From Runella aurantiaca (GTDB lineage Bacteria > Bacteroidota > Bacteroidia > Cytophagales > Spirosomataceae), in assembly GCF_003339505.1 (NCBI RefSeq), contig NZ_QPIW01000015.1, positions 1-64,000 on the forward strand: a stretch of 64,000 nt of DNA, in the 5' to 3' direction. Positions 15,979-23,062 of this stretch are shown piece after piece (the stretch's first letter is position 1; each line of letters begins with the position of its first letter). The notes under the pieces were generated by a model. It saw only the letters and a list, made by a program, of their open reading frames with translations, did not search any database and was not told where the DNA came from. The position numbers and the translations under genes were made by a program.

Positions 15979-16866
15979 ATGAAACCACCTATCCAATTAC
16001 AACAGGAGCGCGATTTTGGGCAAAAAATCAATGTAACATTTGAGTTTATTATCCAGAATTTCAAGCCGTTGATGCTTTCTCTTTTGTACATTGCAGGCCC
16101 ACCAGCACTGATTGGCGGCTTTTTTATGGGCGCGTACCAGTCCAATATGCTTTCGCTCCAACAGCAAATCTTAGGCTCCGACGACGTCGACAGCTCCCTT
16201 TCCAGTATTTATTCCATGGGTTCATCCATGTTGCTACTGTTCATCTTTTTGGGAGCGGCGGGGCTTGCCGCCACACTGGTGGTCAACGCTTACTTGATTG
16301 AGTATGAAAAAGGAAACCGAGATATTACGCCCGAAATCATGTGGAATCGGGTAAAAGAATACATTGGCAAAGGAGTAGGATTCAGCATTGTGATGGTAGC
16401 AGCGGTCATTGTAGCAACGATGTTTTTTCTCATTCCGGGCATCTACGTGGGGGTTACGCTCTCGCTAATGTACATGGTCATGATGCGCGAAAACCTCGGT
16501 TTGGAAGCTACGTTTCGGCGGTGTTTTTATCTTATTAATGATAAATGGTGGTCTACATTTGGGCTGTTGATGATTATGGGAATCATCTCAGGTATTATCG
16601 GTTATGTATTTCAGATTCCGACGATGATTGTTACGTTTTCTGCTATTCTTCAAATCGGCGATGGCATCAATACTTTCTGGACCACCGTGGGTGGGGTAAT
16701 CGGAACCGTGGGTTCTGTTCTAGTGCGGTCATTGGTGCTGGTAGCAGTGGGATTTCAGTATTATAATTTAGTAGAACGTCGGGATGGTTCGGGGATTATG
16801 GGCGCGATTGAAGACATCGGTAAAAACGACACACCGAGAATTGACCGCCGGGAAGAAGAGTTTTAA
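15979..16866 (+). CDS. Multipass membrane protein linked to SpoIIM
   Basis: This 295-residue protein has an N-terminal stretch typical of this locus (ERDFGQKINVTFEFI) and about six membrane segments. It ends in a charged tail (KNDTPRIDRREEEF). Genes of this kind are regularly found directly after SpoIIM-family genes in Cytophagales, and the 40-base gap suggests co-transcription. No enzymatic motif is visible. The function is unknown, and it may be a partner of the RDD/SpoIIM system. Confidence 0.7.
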   Translation: MKPPIQLQQERDFGQKINVTFEFIIQNFKPLMLSLLYIAGPPALIGGFFMGAYQSNMLSLQQQILGSDDVDSSLSSIYSMGSSMLLLFIFLGAAGLAATLVVNAYLIEYEKGNRDITPEIMWNRVKEYIGKGVGFSIVMVAAVIVATMFFLIPGIYVGVTLSLMYMVMMRENLGLEATFRRCFYLINDKWWSTFGLLMIMGIISGIIGYVFQIPTMIVTFSAILQIGDGINTFWTTVGGVIGTVGSVLVRSLVLVAVGFQYYNLVERRDGSGIMGAIEDIGKNDTPRIDRREEEF

Positions 16867-17008
16867 TAATGAATGGAGGAGAAGTTTGGTCAGAAGAATT
16901 AAGGACTTCACCCCTTCGATACATTGATTTGTCAAAAACAAACCGCCAGTTTACTTATTGATTTTTATTTTTATTGAAATACATGCACCACGAATCCGTT
17001 GTACAGAA

Positions 17009-18445
17009 ATGAAATCGGCCTCGCGCGACCAAATTTACGAAGACCTCAAAAATGCCCGTTCCAATTTTCGTAAAACGGAGATAACTGGAATGGATTTGAG
17101 CGGGATGGATTTGTCGGGCGCAGATTTTCGATTTTCTGATTTGTCAGGGGTTAATTTCAGTAATTCAATTTTAAAGAAAACAAACCTCAGTTTTTCCAAT
17201 CTTGACGATGCCAATTTTGAAAATGCCGACTTGACAGATGCCAATTTGAGCTTCTCGTCATTGGTGGAAGCTAATCTCACCAACGCCAAAATTGCGGGGG
17301 CAAATTTCAGTTTCTCAGGCATCAGCAAACGAAACCCCGCCGACCGTTTTGCCTCTCTCACCCATTTTTTATACCGAACAGGCTGGTTTGGGACCGTCAT
17401 CGGGATTTTTATCGGAGCATTTATTTTCTACGGAGTCAGTGCGGTCATTTATTTTACACACCAGATTCTGACCGCCTCTGACCCGAGCTTGGCCATGCTC
17501 AACCAATACATTGTTGGAAATAATATTTCGGGTGGAATCATCACGGTTCTGATGACGAATTGGCTGTCTGGCCCACTGGAAAAGTATTTTAAAACCACGT
17601 GGATTCAGCACTTAACACTGTCGTTAATTGTGGGAATTGGCTATTTGGGTTTAATAACTTTTTCTTATTTTCAATTCGGCGACAAAATTATCACCGATGT
17701 GCTGGAGAAGTTTCCCAATCAAGTCACCAACAGCGCCCCTTGGTACGTGTACGTTCTGTGCCCCATTTTTGTCGCCAACGTTTTTCATTATTTTCAAAAG
17801 CAGGGCAAACAGCTTACGCTCATCATTACCGAGCAAGAACTGCAACTTTCGGAATTAGAAAAATCAAAGACCAAAGCCGAATTGGAAGCACTTCAGGCCA
17901 AAATCAACCCTCATTTTTTATATAACTCTCTCAACAGCATCGCGAGTTTGGTTCATATTGACCCCGACAAAGCCGAGCAGATGACCTTGCTGCTATCGAA
18001 ATTATTCCGATACGTGACCAATAAAAAAGCGGATTATTTTGATTCACTCGACAACGAATTGGAAATGGTCGCGACCTACCTCGAAATTGAGCAAGTGCGC
18101 TTCGGCGACCGTCTGTCCTTTAAAATCATTGTTCGCGACGAAACACTCCGAAACATACCCGTTCCCCGTTTTTTAATTCAGCCCGTGGTTGAAAATGCTA
18201 TCAAACACGGCATTGCGCGTATTGCCGACCGTGGCGTGATTGAAGTCCGAGTCACCAAAGAACAAAACCTACTACGAATTACGGTCCATGACAACGGCCC
18301 TAGCTTCCCCGAGCCTATCAGCGGCGGGTATGGTTTGCAAAGTGTTCAGAACAAACTCAAGCTGCTGTATGGCGACAAAGCGGCGGTGTCCCTCCAAAAT
18401 CTTCCCCTCAAACAAGTCATTCTTGACTTGCCTTTTGCGCCGTAG
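17009..18445 (+). CDS. Pentapeptide-repeat LytS-type sensor histidine kinase
   Basis: This 478-residue protein joins three parts. An N-terminal pentapeptide-repeat solenoid (about residues 25-105, with repeats like ANFEN, ADLTD, ANLSF) precedes four membrane segments (about 125-265). A coiled coil then leads into a His_kinase domain: phospho-acceptor His302 in INPHFLYNSLNS, an N-box VVENAIKHG and a GYGLQSVQNKL ATP lid. Such kinases normally pair with a LytTR response regulator, but none is adjacent. The start at 17009 (MKSASRDQIY) is chosen over an upstream codon with no clear conservation. The signal is unknown. Confidence 0.85.
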   Translation: MKSASRDQIYEDLKNARSNFRKTEITGMDLSGMDLSGADFRFSDLSGVNFSNSILKKTNLSFSNLDDANFENADLTDANLSFSSLVEANLTNAKIAGANFSFSGISKRNPADRFASLTHFLYRTGWFGTVIGIFIGAFIFYGVSAVIYFTHQILTASDPSLAMLNQYIVGNNISGGIITVLMTNWLSGPLEKYFKTTWIQHLTLSLIVGIGYLGLITFSYFQFGDKIITDVLEKFPNQVTNSAPWYVYVLCPIFVANVFHYFQKQGKQLTLIITEQELQLSELEKSKTKAELEALQAKINPHFLYNSLNSIASLVHIDPDKAEQMTLLLSKLFRYVTNKKADYFDSLDNELEMVATYLEIEQVRFGDRLSFKIIVRDETLRNIPVPRFLIQPVVENAIKHGIARIADRGVIEVRVTKEQNLLRITVHDNGPSFPEPISGGYGLQSVQNKLKLLYGDKAAVSLQNLPLKQVILDLPFAP

Positions 18446-18477
18446 TTGGTAAGTCGTCAAATAAAAGGCTAATTTTG
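18446..18477 (+). promoter_or_regulatory. Bacteroidota-type promoter of the RluA gene
   Basis: A TTG at 18446-18448 and TAATTTTG at 18470-18477 are separated by 21 bases, fitting the TTG/TANNTTTG pattern. It directly follows the histidine kinase stop codon and lies about 100 bases upstream of the pseudouridine synthase start. Confidence 0.5.
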
Positions 18478-18580
18478 TGGCAATTACTAAAAAACGCACC
18501 ATTCTAAGCAAGGTTCGGAATTCTCAACCGCTTCTTTTGGTTTTGATTTTATCCTCCCACAATAGCAGGACTCCCAATAA

Positions 18581-19303
18581 ATGACAAAATTTGATTTTAA
18601 AGATTTGATACTGTTTGAAAACGAAGATTACATCGTTATCAATAAACCACCGCACGTAGCCACCATTAACGAACGTACCGCCGACAAGTCGGTGAGTATT
18701 CTTCGGATGGCCAAAGAATATAGTTTTGACGCTCAGGTAGGCCACCGATTGGACAAAGAAACCTCTGGTGCGTTGGCTATTGCCAAAAATCCCGAAGCCT
18801 ACCGGCATTTGGCCATGCAGTTTGAACACCGCGAAGTGACCAAACGCTACCACGCCGTGGCCAACGGCCTCCACGATTTTGACAGTATTTCGGTGTTTTT
18901 GCCGATTTCACCCGTAAAAGATGGCACCGCCGTAAAGATTGACCGTCAAAAAGGAAAGGCGGCCGAAACCGTATTCTTTACGCTCAAAGCCTTCCGCCGA
19001 CACACATTGGTGGAATGTATTCCCATCACTGGCCGGATGCACCAGATACGTATCCACCTGCAATGCCTCAAAGCACCCATCGTGTGCGACCCAACTTACG
19101 GCGGAGCCAACGTGCTTTTGTCTTCGTTGAAAAAGGATTATAAATTAAAGCAAGAGACCGAAGAGCGCCCCATCATGCAACGAGTAGCGCTGCACGCTTT
19201 CTCGCTTTCGTTTCAGTTGATGAATGGCGAAACCATTAAAGTAGAAGCCCCTTATCCCAAAGACTTTGCAGTATTGGTGAAGTTGTTGGAGAAGAATAGT
19301 TAA
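18581..19303 (+). CDS. RluA family pseudouridine synthase
   Basis: The 240-residue protein has the RluA catalytic signature HRLDKETSG, with the catalytic Asp at residue 58, and the downstream GRMHQIRIHL motif. There is no N-terminal S4 domain. It isomerises uridine in rRNA or tRNA; which site cannot be decided from sequence. It converges on glyA across a repeat-containing hairpin. Confidence 0.9.
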   Translation: MTKFDFKDLILFENEDYIVINKPPHVATINERTADKSVSILRMAKEYSFDAQVGHRLDKETSGALAIAKNPEAYRHLAMQFEHREVTKRYHAVANGLHDFDSISVFLPISPVKDGTAVKIDRQKGKAAETVFFTLKAFRRHTLVECIPITGRMHQIRIHLQCLKAPIVCDPTYGGANVLLSSLKKDYKLKQETEERPIMQRVALHAFSLSFQLMNGETIKVEAPYPKDFAVLVKLLEKNS

Positions 19304-19308
19304 ATAGG

Positions 19309-19362
19309 CAGTAGGCAGTAGGCAGTAGAAAAACAAAGTTTTGTATTAATTACTGCCTACTG
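19309..19362. repeat. Heptamer tandem repeat forming an inverted repeat
   Basis: Three copies of a GGCAGTA unit run from about 19307 to 19328. The sequence TACTGCCTACTG at 19351-19362 is the exact reverse complement of CAGTAGGCAGTA at 19316-19327, or equally of 19309-19320. It lies between convergent genes and may fold into alternative hairpins that end transcription. The heptamer count could vary between strains. Confidence 0.6.
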
Positions 19363-19374
19363 AAGACTGATTAC

Positions 19375-20661
19375 TTATAAATAGAGAGGCACTTTTGCCA
19401 TCCAGTCGTTTACTTCCTGTTTTACGGCTTCGATTTTTGCGTCGTTGTCAGCATTCATTAATACCGTATCCATCAAATCAACAATACGCTCCATGTCGGC
19501 TTCTTTGAGGCCGCGAGTGGTCATGGCGGGCGTTCCGACGCGCATTCCTGAAGTTACCATCGGTGATTTAGTATCAAACGGCACCATGTTTTTGTTTACC
19601 GTAATATCTGCCTTGATAAGGGTATTTTCGGCCAACTTACCCGTCAGCCCTTTCGAGCTCAAATCAATCAGCATCAAGTGGTTATCTGTGCCTCCTGAAA
19701 TAATTTTGTAGCCTTTTCCTACAAACGCGGCGGCCATAGCCTGCGCGTTTTTACGTACCTGAACGGCATATTCGGTATAATCATCGCTCAACGCTTCGCC
19801 AAAAGCTACGGCTTTGGCCGCAATCACATGCTCCAACGGACCGCCCTGTATACCGGGAAATACGCCAGAGTCAAGCAACGACGACATCATACGAATATCT
19901 CCTTTGGGCGTAGTGATACCAAACGGGTTAGGAAAATCATTCCGCAACATAATCACCCCACCGCGTGGTCCGCGCAGGGTTTTGTGCGTAGTTGTAGTTA
20001 CTATGTGGCAATGCTCAAGCGGGTCATTCAATAATCCTTTGGCAATCAGACCCGCTGGGTGCGAAATATCCGCCAAAAGAACCGCACCGATTTGGTCAGC
20101 AATGGCCCGCAGACGTACATAATCCCAATCGCGGCTATAAGCAGAAGCTCCGCAAATCATCATTTTGGGGCGCTCTTTGAGGGCAGTAGCCTCTACTTTG
20201 TCCCAATCAATCAGTCCAGTTTCCTGCTCTACTCCGTAGAAAAACGGCTGAAAATATTTACCAGAAATATTGACTGGTGAGCCGTGGGTCAAGTGACCGC
20301 CGTGCGCTAAGTTGAAGCCTAAAATTTTATCACCGGGCTGCAAGCAAGCCAAAAACACTGCCGTGTTGGCTTGAGCTCCCGAGTGGGGCTGTACGTTGGC
20401 CCAAGAGGCTCCAAACAATTCTTTAAGGCGGTCAATCGCAATCTGCTCAATTTGATCCACTACTTCGCAGCCACCGTAGTAACGTTTGCCGGGCAAGCCC
20501 TCGGCGTATTTATTGGTCAACACGCTTCCCTGAGCTTCCATTACTTGCTTAGAAGTAAAGTTTTCGGAAGCAATCAGTTCAATACCCGACTCTTGGCGGT
20601 GGTGTTCTTTAGCGATCAAATCAAATATTTGGGTGTCGCGCCCTGTTGTCGTAGCAACCAT
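19375..20661 (-). CDS. glyA: Serine hydroxymethyltransferase
   Basis: This PLP enzyme interconverts serine and glycine with tetrahydrofolate and supplies one-carbon units. The 428-residue product matches family length. The lysine that binds PLP is Lys227 in [14 protein letters not shown], and the N-terminal SENFTSKQV and [13 protein letters not shown] motifs are intact. A -7 promoter motif lies about 50 bases upstream. It is transcribed alone. Confidence 0.97.
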   Translation of the reverse strand: MVATTTGRDTQIFDLIAKEHHRQESGIELIASENFTSKQVMEAQGSVLTNKYAEGLPGKRYYGGCEVVDQIEQIAIDRLKELFGASWANVQPHSGAQANTAVFLACLQPGDKILGFNLAHGGHLTHGSPVNISGKYFQPFFYGVEQETGLIDWDKVEATALKERPKMMICGASAYSRDWDYVRLRAIADQIGAVLLADISHPAGLIAKGLLNDPLEHCHIVTTTTHKTLRGPRGGVIMLRNDFPNPFGITTPKGDIRMMSSLLDSGVFPGIQGGPLEHVIAAKAVAFGEALSDDYTEYAVQVRKNAQAMAAAFVGKGYKIISGGTDNHLMLIDLSSKGLTGKLAENTLIKADITVNKNMVPFDTKSPMVTSGMRVGTPAMTTRGLKEADMERIVDLMDTVLMNADNDAKIEAVKQEVNDWMAKVPLYL

Positions 20662-20711
20662 TGGATTTACAATTTGGGATTTACGAAATACAAAATGGGG
20701 AAATGTTTCGG

Positions 20712-20719
20712 CAAAGGTA
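20712..20719 (-). promoter_or_regulatory. -7 promoter motif of glyA
   Basis: On the minus strand this reads TACCTTTG, an exact TANNTTTG match about 50 bases before the glyA start. The -33 region has a T-rich GTAAGTTTT but no TTTG. Confidence 0.45.
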
Positions 20720-20766
20720 CAAAGACGCGTTAAAACTTACAGTGTTATTCTGTAAACCTTTGAAAT

Positions 20767-21342
20767 TCATATTAACTTAAATGACATTCGATGGTGATGG
20801 CAGGGGCCAAATTCCTCAATGGCTCGCCGATGAACAGGAGTGGGATACCCCACATTTCTGGCCCAACCGTACTGTGGAAATTCTTCGGAAAGCCGCTCCA
20901 TGAGGTCATCACGATAGGTTTTTGCCAACACCGACGCCGCCGCGATGCTCATAAATTTAGCATCTCCTTTCACAATACAAGTATGCGCTACAAAAGGGTA
21001 AGGTGTAAAACGATTTCCATCCACCAACAAATGTTCGGGGCGCAACGTCAGCTGGTCCAGCGCGCGGTGCATGGCCAAAAAACTAGCTTTTAGGATATTG
21101 ATTTGGTCAATTTCCTGATTAGAAACCTCCGCTACGGCCCAAGCCAATGCCACTTCGGTGATTTCGTTACGCAATTGATTGCGCTGCGCTTTGGTGAGCT
21201 GCTTAGAATCATTAAGCAAAGGATTCGTATACTCTTTGGGTAAAACAACGGCCGCCGCAACCACGGGGCCCGCCAAACATCCACGGCCTACTTCGTCGAG
21301 CCCTGCTTCAATGAGATGTGGATGATAAAAAGGTTTTAGCAT
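20767..21342 (-). CDS. rnhB: Ribonuclease HII
   Basis: This cytosolic nuclease removes RNA from RNA-DNA hybrids and single ribonucleotides from DNA. The 191-residue product has the start of the catalytic set in GLDEVGRGCLAGPV (Asp16, Glu17), a further Asp in LLVDGN and another in KTYRDDLM. The start at 21342 (MLKPFYHPH) removes a 16-residue upstream extension not expected for the family. It lies divergent from the polysaccharide export block. Confidence 0.95.
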   Translation of the reverse strand: MLKPFYHPHLIEAGLDEVGRGCLAGPVVAAAVVLPKEYTNPLLNDSKQLTKAQRNQLRNEITEVALAWAVAEVSNQEIDQINILKASFLAMHRALDQLTLRPEHLLVDGNRFTPYPFVAHTCIVKGDAKFMSIAAASVLAKTYRDDLMERLSEEFPQYGWARNVGYPTPVHRRAIEEFGPCHHHRMSFKLI

Positions 21343-21433
21343 GTTGTTTTTAGAAAATAAAACGTTTGCAATAACAGACATTGACCTCAAAACAGATGTA
21401 TATAATTTAAGGTCATACCTTTGACGTCGGCCG

Positions 21434-21441
21434 TAATTTTG
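21434..21441 (+). promoter_or_regulatory. -7 promoter motif of the polysaccharide export block
   Basis: TAATTTTG matches TANNTTTG exactly, 60 bases before the Wza-like start. A TTTG at 21420-21423 is only 10 bases away, too close for the usual -33 box, so the match is partial. Confidence 0.4.
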
Positions 21442-21501
21442 GTCTGGCGGGCAATTTACTTAATTTTGTTTCGAGGTTATATCTCCTTGTCTATTTTTAC
21501 C

Positions 21502-22290
21502 ATGCGTTTAACATTGTTATTTATACTGTTGTGTTTTCAGGTTGTGGCCCAAAAAAGTGCCGCTGATACCCTAAAAACAGGCGGAATTATCAGTACCAAC
21601 TATTTTGGGATTCCCAAAGACACCTCCGTTTATCGTATTAAAATGGGCGATAAACTCCGAATTCAGAGTCTAAACGCTCTCGAAATCATCTATCCGCAAG
21701 GTGGAAATATCTCGGTGGGAAATTCTCCTATGACTGGCGGACAAGCAAGCGGTGCGCCCGCGTATCTTGCTACGGTAGATTTAAAAGGCCAAATCATTCT
21801 GCCCCAGGTGGGGCGCATCAGCGTAACTGGACTCACCAAAGCCGAAGTGGCGGCTGAAATAGAAAAGCAATATCAACCATTGATAAACAACCCTGTTTTT
21901 GACATTGAAATCATCAATCGTCGTATTCAGGTGTTGGGGGCGGTTGCTAAGCAAGGGGTCATTACGATGGAAATGGAAAAAATAACCCTGGGAGAAGTCA
22001 TTGCGATGTCAGGCGGAATTGATTTTACCATCGCTGACAATACCATCAAGCTGATTCGCACCCGCTCAGGTATGCAACAAGAAATCAGTTATGATGTTCG
22101 AAATCTAAGTGATCCCGCCGTGGCCAACATCCCGATTTTTGATGGCGACTATGTGTTTGTGCCCCCATCCAAAAGCAGTTTAAGGGTAATAAAAAACCAA
22201 AAATTCTCCAGCATTTTACAACCTATTGCCCTAACTTTAAATGCAATAGCTATATTACTGGGGCTTTACATAACCATCAGCCGAAACTGA
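21502..22290 (+). CDS. Wza-like polysaccharide export protein
   Basis: The 262-residue outer-membrane export protein starts at 21502, which places a signal peptide (FILLCFQVVAQ) at the N-terminus. A Poly_export domain (YRIKMGDKLRIQSL, near residue 50) is followed by SLBB-type segments (VLGAVAKQGVITM). It ends in a hydrophobic helix (LTLNAIAILLGLYI) that may cross the outer membrane. It is shorter than E. coli Wza and has no lipobox. It heads an operon with the PHP phosphatase and BY-kinase genes. Confidence 0.88.
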   Translation: MRLTLLFILLCFQVVAQKSAADTLKTGGIISTNYFGIPKDTSVYRIKMGDKLRIQSLNALEIIYPQGGNISVGNSPMTGGQASGAPAYLATVDLKGQIILPQVGRISVTGLTKAEVAAEIEKQYQPLINNPVFDIEIINRRIQVLGAVAKQGVITMEMEKITLGEVIAMSGGIDFTIADNTIKLIRTRSGMQQEISYDVRNLSDPAVANIPIFDGDYVFVPPSKSSLRVIKNQKFSSILQPIALTLNAIAILLGLYITISRN

Positions 22291-22301
22291 TTCCATCCTC
22301 T

Positions 22302-23042
22302 ATGTTTTCGTTTTTAAAAGGATCCAAAAGCAAATCTCCACAGGCCGTATCGCTGGCAGCCATCGAAAGCGATTGGCATTGCCACATCCTGCCTGGGATT
22401 GACGATGGCAGCCAGAACGAAGAACAGAGTTTAGAAATGCTGCACTATTATGTACAAATGGGCATCAAAAAAATCGTGGCTACCCCTCACGTTCGCGCCG
22501 ATTTTTATAAAAACACCAACGAAACAATTGCGGCCGCTTTTCAAAAAGTACAAAAACTAATTCAAACGCATAACCTACCGTTGGTTTTAGAAGCGTCGGC
22601 GGAGTATTATGCCGATGAAAACTTTTTTGAACTCATCACACACGGGCAACTATTACCCATTGAAAATCAGTACATTTTGTTTGAATTACCCATGCAAAAC
22701 GCCAGTCTCTGGGGTGTTAAGTTGGCCGAAATGCTTCAGAAAAAGGGTTATACCCCTCTCTTAGCCCATCCTGAGCGTTATCGTTATTGGCACAACAAAC
22801 CGAAAGAATGGAGTCTTTGGAAAAACAACGGGGTCTGTTTTCAACTCAATCTATTATCATTGACGGGGTTTTATGGCGCCGCCGAGCGGCGGGCTGCCGA
22901 GCAATTGCTGGAAGCAGATTACATTGATGCCGTCGGAACAGACGCCCACGGGCTACGGCATTTGCAAAAATTAAGCGAATTGACGCAAAATCCTCTCTTT
23001 GAGAGCATACAACAATTACCTTTGCTCAACCGTCTGGGCTAA
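22302..23042 (+). CDS. CpsB/YwqE-like PHP-type tyrosine phosphatase
   Basis: The 246-residue protein has the metal-binding motifs of the PHP-fold phosphatases: DWHCH at residues 24-28, GIDDG, TPHVRADFY, AHPERYRYW and DAVGTDAHGLRH. The family dephosphorylates the tyrosine tail of Wzc-type kinases and so controls polysaccharide chain length. It lies 11 bases after the Wza-like gene and 20 bases before the kinase gene, the arrangement expected for a kinase/phosphatase pair. Confidence 0.9.
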   Translation: MFSFLKGSKSKSPQAVSLAAIESDWHCHILPGIDDGSQNEEQSLEMLHYYVQMGIKKIVATPHVRADFYKNTNETIAAAFQKVQKLIQTHNLPLVLEASAEYYADENFFELITHGQLLPIENQYILFELPMQNASLWGVKLAEMLQKKGYTPLLAHPERYRYWHNKPKEWSLWKNNGVCFQLNLLSLTGFYGAAERRAAEQLLEADYIDAVGTDAHGLRHLQKLSELTQNPLFESIQQLPLLNRLG

Positions 23043-23062
23043 AAAGTTTTGGTAACGCCTCT

